64,000 nucleotides of DNA, taken from Eleftheria terrae. Its GTDB lineage: Bacteria; Pseudomonadota; Gammaproteobacteria; Burkholderiales; Burkholderiaceae_C. The translations under genes were made by a program, and so were the position numbers. Below the pieces are notes generated by a model that saw only the letters and a list, made by a program, of their open reading frames with translations, ran no database searches and was not told the DNA's origin. Location of the stretch: assembly GCF_030419005.1 (NCBI RefSeq), contig NZ_CP106951.1, forward strand, positions 3,100,001 to 3,164,000, read 5' to 3'. Shown piece by piece: positions 8,379-16,762 of this stretch. The stretch's first letter is position 1. Every line of letters begins with the position of its first letter.

Positions 8379-8606
8379 CTATACGACACCGCCGGACGTG
8401 GCAATGGATCGGCGTTGGTCTTCGAGAACAATCAGCGCTGCTCGCAAGGCGGCCATAAGCGTCTTGCTGTTCGCCTCTTCGACGTGCCCCTTTGGAATGG
8501 TCTTCGCTGTTTCCTCCAGCTCCGCGAGTCGCGCGTTCACCTTCTCGATGTTCCGATCGATGCTCTCAAGATGGTAGAACTGCTGTGCACGGTCCGTCAC
8601 GATCAT
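8379..8606 (-). CDS. Small coiled-coil phage protein, paralogue of the preceding entry
   Basis: About 75 residues from ATG 8606 (MIVTDRAQQFYHLESIDRN). A longer frame starts at 8642 but adds a leader not shared with the paralogue. The pattern HLESIDRNIEKVNARLAELE followed by LEDQRRSIA matches the gene at 7962-8267. Predicted to be a helical bundle or coiled coil. Function unknown. It lies just downstream of the methyltransferase gene in the same direction. Confidence 0.55.
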   Translation of the reverse strand: MIVTDRAQQFYHLESIDRNIEKVNARLAELEETAKTIPKGHVEEANSKTLMAALRAALIVLEDQRRSIATSGGVV

Positions 8607-8657
8607 TCCTTCTTCGTATTGCGATCGCTGCGATCCAACCACATGAAGCGCCCGCGC

Positions 8658-9917
8658 TCAAACAGAGACGGCGGCCAGTGCATCAAATGGCTGCTGATCT
8701 GACTCACGAACAGCACTTTGCTCTGTCCACTCCTGCCAGCGGCGGATAACCACGTCGGCGTACTTGGCATCCAGCTCCATCACCCGCGCAACCCTGCCAG
8801 TTTTCTCAGCGGCGATCAGGGTCGTTCCCGAGCCAGCAAATGGGTCGAGGACAACGTCACCCGGCCGGCTCGAGTTGCGGATCGCCCGTTCCACCAGCTC
8901 GACCGGCTTCATCGTGGGGTGCAGGTCGTTCTTTGCTCGCCGATCGATCTGCCAGACGTCGCTCTGGTCGCGGTCCCCGCACCAGTGACGCTTGGCGCCC
9001 CTCGGCCAGCCGTAGAGGATCGGTTCGAACTGGCGCTGGTAGTCCGCGCTTCCCAGCGAGAAGCGGTTCTTCGCCCAGATGATGAATGTGGACCAGTGAC
9101 CGCCTGCCTCTCGGAAGGCGGCCTGCAGCGCGTCGAGCTCGCTGGAGGACATGGCTATGTACATCGCGCCGCGACAGCGCGGGACCATCAGCGCCAAAGC
9201 GTCGGCGAGGAACTGCTGGAAGCCCGCTCCGAGGGCGTCGTTCAAGATCGGGCGGGCCGCGCCGCGCTTGCGGTGCATGGCGCTTTCGGTATACGCAACG
9301 TTATAAGGAGGGTCTGCGAACACCATGTCGACCTGGCCATCGCCGAGCAGCAGCTGGTAGGCCTCGGCGGTGGTTGCATCGCCGCAGACCAGGCGGTGCT
9401 TCCCCATCAGCCAAACATCACCCGGGCGGGAGATTGGAGGCGCCTCCGGCTCCGGAACAGCGTCATCGTCCGCCTGCCCTTCCTGCTCCACCTCATCCTC
9501 GGACAGGATGTCCGCCATCTCATCGGCGTCGAAGCCGGTGAGCGACAGGTCGAAATCCGCCTCGTTCAGCTCGGCCATTTCAAGCTGGAGGAGCTCGTCG
9601 TCCCACTCCGCCCAGGTCGCCGACCGGTTCGCAAGCAAGCGAAAAGCACGAATCTGTGCGTCGGTCAGCTCATCGGCCAGTACCACTGGGATCTGCTCCA
9701 GCCCGAGCTTGATCGCGGCCTTTAGGCGAAGGTGCCCGTCAACGAGTTCGCCAGTGCTGCGGGCCACCACAGGCAAACGAAACCCAAACTCCGCGATGAC
9801 GGACGCCATTTGGTCGACCGCGTGGTCATTTTTTCTCGGATTCCGGGCATACGCGATGAGCTTGCTCGTAGGCCAGTGTTCGAGCTTGAGCGGAGGAGAG
9901 AAGCTGTGCGATGGCAT
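8658..9917 (-). CDS. ParB-like nuclease domain fused to DNA methyltransferase
   Basis: About 419 residues from ATG 9917. The N-terminal ParB/sulfiredoxin-like domain (about 15-100) has LIAYARNPRKNDHAVDQMAS and the signature GELVDGHLRLKAA. The C-terminal domain is an amino-methyltransferase of the N4-cytosine/N6-adenine group. The catalytic DPPY (about 202-205) precedes the AdoMet-binding DPFAGSGTT (about 358-366), the beta-type order. No restriction enzyme lies beside it, so it is an orphan phage methylase that could protect phage DNA or regulate transcription. The start has no strong ribosome site. The target sequence cannot be read from the protein. Confidence 0.85.
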   Translation of the reverse strand: MPSHSFSPPLKLEHWPTSKLIAYARNPRKNDHAVDQMASVIAEFGFRLPVVARSTGELVDGHLRLKAAIKLGLEQIPVVLADELTDAQIRAFRLLANRSATWAEWDDELLQLEMAELNEADFDLSLTGFDADEMADILSEDEVEQEGQADDDAVPEPEAPPISRPGDVWLMGKHRLVCGDATTAEAYQLLLGDGQVDMVFADPPYNVAYTESAMHRKRGAARPILNDALGAGFQQFLADALALMVPRCRGAMYIAMSSSELDALQAAFREAGGHWSTFIIWAKNRFSLGSADYQRQFEPILYGWPRGAKRHWCGDRDQSDVWQIDRRAKNDLHPTMKPVELVERAIRNSSRPGDVVLDPFAGSGTTLIAAEKTGRVARVMELDAKYADVVIRRWQEWTEQSAVRESDQQPFDALAAVSV

Positions 9918-10551
9918 TTGCGGTCGAGTGACGGACGGCCCACCCCGAAGAGGTTGTGACGGCTTGTGGGCGCCGTGTGGCGGCTTCAGTGGGAGCAGGA
10001 GGAAAGAAGACGGCCCGGCCACCAATATCACACTGGCGTCGGGCCGCTGAAGGCCGTGGTGAACGGCCGGTCGGAGCAAGGAAAGGAAGGACGAAATCGA
10101 TAGTAGCGCGCGGGAGGCGCGTGAGTGCCAACTGTGCCAACCGGGTTTGCACCCGGACGCTATTCAAGCGTCGCGCGGTTTCCGCCCGCATTGGGTACCA
10201 AAAGGAAGGACCCACAAACTGTCCTGTGGGCTGGCGATGAGGGCGCCAACGGCGATCTGAGGTGGATCGCGTCGCTCTACAGAAGGTCCTTGTGCAGTCG
10301 CAGTTCGAACTGTACCGAGAACGATGCCGGCCGTCTTCCACTCCGAGACCCCGGCCACACCGCGGGTGGGAGCGCCAGCCCTCTTATCGCCGCGGACCGG
10401 AGCGCAAAGTAACTCTCGCTACCAAGGCCTGCTTTCCGCTCCGGGAGATCACTCCCTACTGCTGGTCCCTGCGCCACCGTACCCAAAAATGTACCCAAAA
10501 ACGGCCGAAGTGTTGCAGCCCTCACGTAGCGCTTGAGGGCGCGCATGGGAG
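9918..10551. other. Interval with no convincing gene
   Basis: About 630 bases between the methyltransferase and the DUF6362-like gene. Several frames are open because of high GC, but none has a good start, ribosome site or recognisable protein. It holds a GC-rich stretch with short inverted repeats (for example GGGTTTGCACCC near 10141), GGAGCGCAAAG at about 10397 that recurs near 10577 and 20030, and the TACCCAAAAA doublet listed separately. It may be the promoter region of the methyltransferase. Confidence 0.5.
10479..10502. repeat. Two tandem 12-base repeats, GTACCCAAAAAT/C
   Basis: GTACCCAAAAAT is followed at once by GTACCCAAAAAC, an exact 12-base period. On the minus strand this reads as TTTTTGGGTAC twice. 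Such short tandem sites in phage DNA are usually protein-binding sites. No partner can be named. Confidence 0.45.
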
Positions 10552-10995
10552 CTACAGCCGCATTTCAGGAGCACCAGGGTGCGCAAAGGAGCGCAAAGGA
10601 GCGCTGGCACCCACGGCCTGCTGGTTGAGCCGATCGGCCACGACCTGCAGGGCCACCATCCACCGACGCCAGGCCGTGGTCCGCTCGCAGCCCAGGCGCT
10701 TGCCGATCTCCTGCCAGCCGTAGCGCTGCGCCCGCATCCACACCAGGTGCCGCTGCTCCACCTGCAGCCACTGCACCCACTGCATGGCCTGCAGCAGGCG
10801 GTCGATGTCCTGCGGGCTGGGCGGGAAGCGCACCGGCGCCTCCTCCCTGAGTCCCAGCGCTTCCCACGCCTCCCGAACGACCCGCGGCCAGGTGCTGAGG
10901 TAGCCCTGCACCCGAACGGCAGGCAGCCGTCGCGAGGTCTCTGCAGCATCGGCGAAGCGCATGGCCACTGCCTCGACTGTCCACTGCTCAGCCAT
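10552..10995 (-). CDS. DUF6362-like phage protein
   Basis: About 147 residues from ATG 10995 (MAEQWTVEAVAMRFADAAET). It resembles the DUF6362 family often found in the replication region of proteobacterial phages: an N-terminal W..E.V..R...A..T.RRLP pattern, then LVWMRAQRYGWQEIGKRLG, which looks like a helix-turn-helix, and CERTTAWRRWMVALQVV. A DNA-binding role is likely from the C-terminal HTH. The start overlaps the end of the upstream gene by eight bases. Family naming is from memory of the pattern. Confidence 0.65.
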   Translation of the reverse strand: MAEQWTVEAVAMRFADAAETSRRLPAVRVQGYLSTWPRVVREAWEALGLREEAPVRFPPSPQDIDRLLQAMQWVQWLQVEQRHLVWMRAQRYGWQEIGKRLGCERTTAWRRWMVALQVVADRLNQQAVGASAPLRSFAHPGAPEMRL

Positions 10996-11197
10996 AGCGC
11001 TTGCCTCCCTTGCCGTAGAGCCGCTCGCCGATGCGGCGGACGATCTCGCGCTCGACAAAGTCCAAGCGCTCGTCGGCCTCGTTCACAACGAGGATGCGCT
11101 GCTCACGCCAGCCGTGTTCCTTGACCGCATCCAGGTCGGTCGTCTGCGGCTGCAGCTTGCCCAGCGGGCAACGATACCGGTACGTGTCGATCTTCAT
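10988..11197 (-). CDS. Small hypothetical phage protein
   Basis: A 69-residue protein starting MKIDTYRYRCPLGKLQPQTT. GAGGGAAG lies directly upstream of the ATG at 11197. The rest is helical and charged (ADERLDFVEREIVRRIGERLYG). No family recognised. Its end overlaps the start of the DUF6362-like gene by eight bases, which suggests coupled translation. Confidence 0.6.
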   Translation of the reverse strand: MKIDTYRYRCPLGKLQPQTTDLDAVKEHGWREQRILVVNEADERLDFVEREIVRRIGERLYGKGGKRYG

Positions 11198-11208
11198 AGC
11201 TTCCCTCC

Positions 11209-11754
11209 TCACCGAGCCCACTTCGGGCGATGGCTAAGCGGCAGGTATGCCGGCCGCGCCACGGGCTGCGCAGCCGCCTCTCGGATCAACTCCTCCCGCC
11301 TTGCATGAAAAGCTGCATAGGCCTCGCCAGCGACATCCGCCCAAGCTCTCCGATTGATCGCCTGCCGCTGTCCGCGGCTGAGCGCCGTCGGCGCAACGGG
11401 CGAGGACTGCTCCTGCCGAAGGCGCCGCTCGCATTCGATGAAGTAGCGCCGTGCGTCCCGACCGCGCGGTGTGCGCTCTACCATCGCCAGCTCCTTGGCC
11501 ATGTCCAGCGTGAGGTGCACCTCCGATCGATGTACCGTGCGCCAGCCTCCCTGGTGGGGGACTTGCTCCACAAACTTGTGGAGCAAGTAGTCGGCACCTT
11601 CCTCGAAGCCGTACTTGCGGATGCGCCCCTTGATCCAGGTCGTGTAGTCCTGCGAGGACTCCAGGAACTCGTGCAGACGCCGGGCATTGACCAGCGGCAC
11701 GCTGGTCCCATGGATGCGACCCGACAGCACTGGAATCACTGCTTTGTCGTTCAC
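11209..11754 (-). CDS. AntA/AntB-type phage antirepressor
   Basis: About 181 residues from GTG 11754. AAGGAG lies eight bases upstream, and the start overlaps the stop of the RuvC-like gene as GTGA. The N-terminal AntA/AntB domain contains LVNARRLHEFLESSQDYTTW, KYGFEEGADYLL and the HLTLDMAKELAMVERTPRGR signature. A shorter helical C-terminus follows. Members of this family, as in phage P1, counter the phage repressor or modulate anti-immunity. Here it sits among replication genes, so a regulatory link with early expression is likely but not shown. Confidence 0.85.
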   Translation of the reverse strand: MNDKAVIPVLSGRIHGTSVPLVNARRLHEFLESSQDYTTWIKGRIRKYGFEEGADYLLHKFVEQVPHQGGWRTVHRSEVHLTLDMAKELAMVERTPRGRDARRYFIECERRLRQEQSSPVAPTALSRGQRQAINRRAWADVAGEAYAAFHARREELIREAAAQPVARPAYLPLSHRPKWAR

Positions 11755-12224
11755 GCGGCATCTCCTTCCGTGTCGACGGCCCACAGCAACAGCGCAAGTG
11801 CGTCGGCCTCGTTATCGTCCAAAGGCCCGTAGCCGCGTTTTTTGACCGCGGCGGCCACCTCCCCCTTGCTCGCGTTGCCGCGGCCTGCTACGTGCCGTTT
11901 AATGGCCCCGACGGGCACACCCTGGTACGGGACCTGGTGCTGTTCGCACCAGGCCGTCAGGTGAGCCATGAGGCCGCCGTAGACATGGGCCGCATCGACT
12001 CCGGTGTGCCGGCGCACTTCCTCGAAGTACACCGCCCCGATGTCGCCGGCCGCAGCGCGAAGCTCTGTGAGCCAGCGCTTGAAGCGCAGGAAGCGCATCC
12101 CGCCGCCTTCGAAGCGTTGCGGCTTGAAGTGCTGCGTACCGCTCGTGGTCGTACCGTCCCGCTGGCGCAGTGCCCAGCCAGTGAGTGTGCCCAGATCCAG
12201 GGCAAGAATCGCCATGTTCGTCAT
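11751..12224 (-). CDS. RuvC-like Holliday junction resolvase
   Basis: A 157-residue protein with the RNase H fold pattern: ALDLGTLTGWAL with the first catalytic Asp near the N-terminus, VYFEEVRRH carrying the second acidic site, and a C-terminal NEADALALLLW with the final acidic residues. Phage RuvC-like enzymes cut branched DNA before packaging. An alternative ATG lies nine bases downstream. The gene is coupled to the antirepressor by a four-base overlap and follows the primase gene. About 120 bases without a gene separate it from that primase. Confidence 0.85.
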   Translation of the reverse strand: MTNMAILALDLGTLTGWALRQRDGTTTSGTQHFKPQRFEGGGMRFLRFKRWLTELRAAAGDIGAVYFEEVRRHTGVDAAHVYGGLMAHLTAWCEQHQVPYQGVPVGAIKRHVAGRGNASKGEVAAAVKKRGYGPLDDNEADALALLLWAVDTEGDAA

Positions 12225-12344
12225 CTCGTGTTCCGATGATTTCGGGACTGCGTGACGATTGGTGAACCCCTTCCGGTATTTTTTTTACGCCTGCGCGGCC
12301 GTAGAGATAAATTGGAAAGGCCATCACCAAACGTCACGTGCGGG

Positions 12345-14624
12345 TCAGTCCTCGGGGTTGAATCTGTGGTGCCCGTGCTGCCTCGGCTTGAGACTGAGGC
12401 CCTTGAACGCCCGCACGCCGCCGCTGAGGCGGGACTGCTCGAAACCGCGGGCCTTCAGCATTTCCGCGAAGCGCTTGATGGAGCCGACGAACTCGCCGGC
12501 TCGCTCCGCCCAGTCCCGCCAGTCGGCATAGAGCACCGAGGTAGCGACCTTGGCACCAGGCATGAGCACGATCCGTTCGTCGAGCCACTGACCGCTGGCG
12601 TCCTCGGCCTCGAAGTACTCCTCGGTGGCCGCCACGACGCAGGCGGGCGCGGATAGACCCTCCCGCTGCCACGCGAGACAGCCTCGCACCCCCCAGGCCA
12701 GGATGCCGTCTCGCTCCCTCAGCAGCTTCTCCGTGAGGCGGCCGTCCCGCTTCTCTGGCGGGATCGTGACCGTGAAGGGGACCAGGTGCAGCCGCCGCTT
12801 CATGGCCTCATCTACATTTCGGATGGATGGCTTGTGGTTGCCCGCAATGACGAGCTTGAAGTGCGGCGTGTACTCAAAGAAGTCCTGGCGCATGAAGCGC
12901 GCGGAGACCTTGTCCCCGCCGGTGATCGCCTTCACCTTTGACTCGTTCCACCGGCGCCCCTGTTCGGTTTCGATGGACGCGACAAAGCGGGCACCGCGCA
13001 ATCCCGCCAACTCGGTGGGGTGACGATCGCCGCGTGCTTCCATGAAGGTGTCCATGGGCGCACTGGCGGCGTAGTCGCCGAGGATGGTGGTCAGCACATT
13101 CATGAACACCGACTTGCCATTGGCGCCGGTGCCGTATAGGAAGAAGAGGGCCTGCTCCTGCGTAGATCCGGTGAGGCAGTAGCCGACCATCCGAGCCAGA
13201 TACGCTTGCAGGTCAGCATTCCCGTCGGTCACCGCTTCAAGGAAAGACAGCCACGTCGGGCAATCGCCCTCCGGGCGGGCGGTCGTGATCTTGGTCATCC
13301 AGCTATTGCGGCTGTGCGGGCGAATCGAGCCATCACGCAGTTGAACTACACCACCCGGCGTGTTCAGCGCCCAGACGTCGTTGTCCCAGTCGCTGGCCCG
13401 GGACGCATGCTGCGGGTCCGAGCGCGCGATCTTCTCTACCGCAGCGAAGGTGGCTGCGCTGGCCAACCGGCCGCGCAGCCGGGGCGTATCCGCCAGGGTG
13501 GACGCGCAATGGCCGATCCCCCGGCTGAGGTGCAGCACGTACTGCACTTCGTCGGTGTTCCAGCGCGTGCCGGTCCAGACGAACCACTTGCTCCATGCAG
13601 CGCAGTAGCGCCAGTCTTCGGCGTAGCGGCGGGTGAATGCGGTCGCCAGGCCGTCTTCCGTGGCCCACTCCACACCGTGGAGCACCTCTTGTGCCGAAAG
13701 CGCGGCGGCCGACAAGCTGACTGGCATGCCCCGGCGCGCCGTCAGGAAGCCATGGACGTCGAACTGCTCAGCCACCGCGTCTGCTGCATCCCACCCTTGC
13801 GGCTTGTCCTCCGGGGGGTACAAGATGGCACATGAAGCCGCGCCGACCCGCAGGACGGCCTGCGCGGCGTTCTCGGCGTACTCCCAGCCCGGCTTGTCCT
13901 TGTCGGGCCAGATCAGCACGGTCTTGCCGGTCAGTGGTGACCAATCGGTCTTGTCCACCGGCGCGTTGGCGCCGTTCATGGCGGTGGTGGCACAGATGCC
14001 GAGCCGGATCAGTGCATCCGCGCACTTCTCGCCTTCCGTCAGGACCACCAGGTCAGCGGTGGCGATGCCGGGCTGGTTGTACAGCGGTCGCGGGTTAGGA
14101 GCGGTGGCCTTCTTGTGGCGCACGTCCCAGGGCCGGAACTCCTTTTTGCCGCCCGGCGGGTCGTAGCGGTAGACGATGGCGATCAGCAGGCCGGCAGCGT
14201 CGAGGTAGTCCCACCGGGCCGTGGCTGGGCCCAACTCGTCGACCGGCTGCTTGCGGGGTGGCTTGGCCGTCGGCTGCACCGGTGCACGACCCAGCAGATC
14301 ACAGGCCTTCTGCAGCACCGCCTGAAAATCGCGCTGGACGTCCAGGCCGTAGTGCGCAGCGATGATCGAGAAGACGTCGCCACCAGAGCCATTGGCGCGG
14401 TCGGTCCAGAGGCCCGCCTTCTCGCCTTCCAGCACGATCTCCAGGCTGTCGCCGGGACTGCCGAGCACGTCGCCGATCAGCAGCTTGCCGCCGCGCTTCT
14501 TCGCGGCAGGAAACATCACGGCCAGCACCGACTCCAGCCGGGAAAGCAAGGCGGCTCGGATCTCGTCGCGCTGCGCGTTGAGCTGGTGGTGCACTGGCGT
14601 GCCGTAGTCGTTGAAGTCAAGCAT
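12345..14624 (-). CDS. Phage primase-helicase (Toprim plus SF3/D5-type helicase)
   Basis: A 759-residue replication protein. The Toprim region (about 190-245) has VVLTEGEKCADAL and LIWPDKDKPG. A D5_N-type linker is followed by an SF3 helicase with Walker A GTGANGKS (about 498-505), the FVASIETEQGRRWNESKVK segment and the sensor region LVIAGNHKPSI. The order corresponds to the P4-family primase/helicase architecture. It would prime and unwind phage DNA at the replication origin. The start overlaps the end of the HTH gene upstream by eight bases. Length is normal for the family. Confidence 0.9.
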   Translation of the reverse strand: MLDFNDYGTPVHHQLNAQRDEIRAALLSRLESVLAVMFPAAKKRGGKLLIGDVLGSPGDSLEIVLEGEKAGLWTDRANGSGGDVFSIIAAHYGLDVQRDFQAVLQKACDLLGRAPVQPTAKPPRKQPVDELGPATARWDYLDAAGLLIAIVYRYDPPGGKKEFRPWDVRHKKATAPNPRPLYNQPGIATADLVVLTEGEKCADALIRLGICATTAMNGANAPVDKTDWSPLTGKTVLIWPDKDKPGWEYAENAAQAVLRVGAASCAILYPPEDKPQGWDAADAVAEQFDVHGFLTARRGMPVSLSAAALSAQEVLHGVEWATEDGLATAFTRRYAEDWRYCAAWSKWFVWTGTRWNTDEVQYVLHLSRGIGHCASTLADTPRLRGRLASAATFAAVEKIARSDPQHASRASDWDNDVWALNTPGGVVQLRDGSIRPHSRNSWMTKITTARPEGDCPTWLSFLEAVTDGNADLQAYLARMVGYCLTGSTQEQALFFLYGTGANGKSVFMNVLTTILGDYAASAPMDTFMEARGDRHPTELAGLRGARFVASIETEQGRRWNESKVKAITGGDKVSARFMRQDFFEYTPHFKLVIAGNHKPSIRNVDEAMKRRLHLVPFTVTIPPEKRDGRLTEKLLRERDGILAWGVRGCLAWQREGLSAPACVVAATEEYFEAEDASGQWLDERIVLMPGAKVATSVLYADWRDWAERAGEFVGSIKRFAEMLKARGFEQSRLSGGVRAFKGLSLKPRQHGHHRFNPED

Positions 14625-14850
14625 CGGGCGCCTCCTTCCGGGCGCGTTGCGCTTGCCACGCCAGCATCTCGCGGAGCTTGAAGCGGACCAGCTTGTTGAT
14701 GTAGTAGTGAGGGATGAGCAGCCGCTCTCGCTTGGCCGGGCTACTCAAGATGGAAGACGGCAGGTTCAAAGCGTGCGCCGTCTCAGCCACCGTCAGCAGC
14801 CGCTCTTGCATCAGATCCTCAGCAGTCAAAGTTGATTGGTTGTTGTTCAT
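14617..14850 (-). CDS. Small helix-turn-helix protein
   Basis: A 77-residue protein starting MNNNQSTLTAEDLMQERLLT. The middle LTVAETAHALNLPSSILSSP and the basic LVRFKLREMLAWQ look like an AlpA/excisionase-type winged helix. It lies between the nuclease (four-base ATGA overlap) and the primase (eight-base overlap). It may be an accessory to replication or a regulator. The family is inferred only from the HTH pattern. Confidence 0.65.
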   Translation of the reverse strand: MNNNQSTLTAEDLMQERLLTVAETAHALNLPSSILSSPAKRERLLIPHYYINKLVRFKLREMLAWQAQRARKEAPDA

Positions 14851-15581
14851 GACAGTGATTTGCAGCGGTCCTGCCAGGCGCAGAACCGGCATTCGAAATG
14901 GGTCGGATCGACAAAGGCCCGCGGCAGCAGTTCGCCGGCCTCGGTGGCCTGGATGACCCGTGCGGCGCGGTCCGACATCCGCTGGGCCAGCGCCGCATCG
15001 AAGGGCACGAGCTCGGCATAGATCTCCATCGAGTCGGCGTTCAGGGCCGTGAAGAGCGCCGGGTGCTCGTGCAGCTGCAGGTAGGCCTGGTACAGCGCGA
15101 CCTGGGCGGCGTAGACCGGCTTGGCGGCGGCCAGGCCGTGCTTCTGCAGCTCCTTCCACCCTTTGGCGCCGAGGCACTTCATCTCCCACAGCGCCGGGCA
15201 GGCAAACCCGTCCGGGCCGGAGAGCAGCACGCCGTCAACGTGGCCTTGCAGCCGACCGTCGGCGACGCTGAAGCCAAACTGCTCGCCGTCCGCCTTGCAG
15301 GTGCGAAGATCGAAGCCGGCGGCGCGCAGCCAGGCGGCCATGCACTCCTCCATCCGGTGGCCGCGCTCGAAGATCCGCAGCAGGCGACCGGTGAAGCTGC
15401 GTCCCGGGTCCACGGGGGCCTGCGCGTACTCGAACTGCAGGGCCCGCTCGCAGGCCACGCCGACGCGCGAGGCGCCGAGGTAGCTGCGGACGGTCTGTTC
15501 GGCGGCCCGCCGCTGCAGGCCGTCGTCGATCAGCGCCTCCACCCGTTCGCCCAAGCGGGCTGTCGGGTTGAAGTCCATCAT
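14847..15581 (-). CDS. PD-(D/E)XK nuclease, RecB/Cas4-like, with cysteine cluster
   Basis: A 244-residue protein. The nuclease core is visible as GHVDGVLLSG (Asp), the WEMKCLG motif (E-x-K) and QVALYQAYLQ (Gln motif). One early cysteine (VACERALQFEY) and three at the C-terminus (CRFCAWQDRCKS) match the 4Fe-4S clamp of Cas4 and AddB-type nucleases. It probably makes 3' single-stranded ends for the annealing protein encoded two to three genes upstream. No Cas genes are nearby, so this is a phage recombination exonuclease. It overlaps its neighbours by four bases at both ends. Confidence 0.85.
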   Translation of the reverse strand: MMDFNPTARLGERVEALIDDGLQRRAAEQTVRSYLGASRVGVACERALQFEYAQAPVDPGRSFTGRLLRIFERGHRMEECMAAWLRAAGFDLRTCKADGEQFGFSVADGRLQGHVDGVLLSGPDGFACPALWEMKCLGAKGWKELQKHGLAAAKPVYAAQVALYQAYLQLHEHPALFTALNADSMEIYAELVPFDAALAQRMSDRAARVIQATEAGELLPRAFVDPTHFECRFCAWQDRCKSLS

Positions 15582-16057
15582 CGGGTCGCTTCCTCCCAGG
15601 GAGCTTCGCTGGCCATGTCGGCGAACGGCACCGCGAGCGGGTCCGGCGTTGGCGCCATGCCGCGCACCGGCGGGTACTTGGTCGCCTCGTGGTGCTCGAC
15701 CATCGCCACGGTGTAGCAGGTGACGATGGCATCCACCACCTGCAGCGCCTCGGCTTCGGTGTACTGCCCGAGCGGCTTGTCGAAGCCGATGGCCGAGCCC
15801 GCTTCGCCGAAAGCACGCAGGCAGCGACGCATCGACGCCCGTTCGATCTCGGACGCATCAACCACGGTGACCTCCTTGAGCTCGATCTCCCCGCTGCGTG
15901 CGGCTACCCAGTTGCCATACAGCGCGTGGAACGCTGCCTGGCATCGGCCGGAGCAGAACGCCCAATCGATCGGATAGCGCCGCGGATCGACCACCGCGTA
16001 GCGGTTGTCGGTGTGGCCGAAGCCGCGGGCGTCCCTTGAGCACACCCAGCATTTCAT
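15578..16057 (-). CDS. Zinc-binding phage protein (DUF6511-like)
   Basis: A 159-residue protein with CWVCSRDARGFGH at the N-terminus and WAFCSGRCQAAFH about 20 residues later, four cysteines that could bind one zinc. The second half is helical, with TEAEALQVVDAIVTCYTVAM and VEHHEATKYPP. This resembles the DUF6511 family found in phage replication clusters. The function is unknown. The end overlaps the nuclease start by four bases and the gene follows the putative ssDNA-binding gene by 12 bases. Confidence 0.65.
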   Translation of the reverse strand: MKCWVCSRDARGFGHTDNRYAVVDPRRYPIDWAFCSGRCQAAFHALYGNWVAARSGEIELKEVTVVDASEIERASMRRCLRAFGEAGSAIGFDKPLGQYTEAEALQVVDAIVTCYTVAMVEHHEATKYPPVRGMAPTPDPLAVPFADMASEAPWEEATR

Positions 16058-16069
16058 TTGGCCTCCCGC

Positions 16070-16762
16070 TCATTGCGCCCAGGACGGCTTGGCCGTCACC
16101 GGCGCACGGGTGGCGGTCGGCTGGGGTCCCGACGGGGGACGAGCTGGGGCAGTCTGCGACGTCCTCCATGCCGGCGCCGTCTGCGTGATTGCGGCCGGAG
16201 CCGGCGGTGCTGTGGGCGCCGCAGCGACCTGCTTGGCAGGCGCCTGGCTCACGCGCGACGCGACGCCCATCAGACGGGCGTGATCCGGGTGATCCGGCTC
16301 CACCGCCACCTTGACCACGTTCTTCTGGTTGCCACGGCCGTCCACCTCGACGTCGATGCGAGCCAGGAATTCGATACCGTCCAAGTCGCCGAAGGAGGCG
16401 ATGTGGCGTGCCGCCGCGGCGTGCGGGCTGATGTCCTGGGGATGAACGTTGCGGGCGCTGTTCAGCACCGCGCGGATGAAGCTGCGGCCCATCTGCGCCC
16501 AGGTCGGTCCGTTCGGGCTGTAGAGCCCGATGTTTGTCCAGAGCTTGCGTTTGGCGTAGTCCCCAGCCAGCACCACAAACTCGGCTGCTAGGTAGGCGGA
16601 GCCGGTCTCCTGCGAGACCGAGGCCCAGCCGCCCGTCCAGCCCATGCCTTCGTCGTCCACGCCGCCCGGCTTGAGCGTCATGCGCACCGGCGCGATGGTG
16701 CCCTTGGGGATCAGGTCGAAGGATTGCGGTTCGGCGTCGTTGAAGTCGTTCCACATCGTCAT
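16070..16762 (-). CDS. Putative phage ssDNA-binding/recombination protein
   Basis: About 230 residues from ATG 16762, overlapping the ATPase stop as ATGA. The first 150 residues contain IPKGTIAPVRMTLKPGG, AYLAAEFVVLAGDYAKRKLW and IDVEVDGRGNQKNVVKVAVE, a beta-rich fold like DUF669 or other phage SSB-like proteins. A low-complexity Ala/Pro/Thr tail ends in SWAQ, as flexible tails do in SSBs. Its place directly after a Sak4-like ATPase supports an ssDNA-binding role. The exact family is not certain. Confidence 0.65.
   Translation of the reverse strand: MTMWNDFNDAEPQSFDLIPKGTIAPVRMTLKPGGVDDEGMGWTGGWASVSQETGSAYLAAEFVVLAGDYAKRKLWTNIGLYSPNGPTWAQMGRSFIRAVLNSARNVHPQDISPHAAAARHIASFGDLDGIEFLARIDVEVDGRGNQKNVVKVAVEPDHPDHARLMGVASRVSQAPAKQVAAAPTAPPAPAAITQTAPAWRTSQTAPARPPSGPQPTATRAPVTAKPSWAQ

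Noticed and set aside
14847..15581. Cas4-like nuclease as part of a CRISPR system
   Set aside because: No cas genes and no repeat-spacer array in the window; the gene is embedded in phage replication genes.
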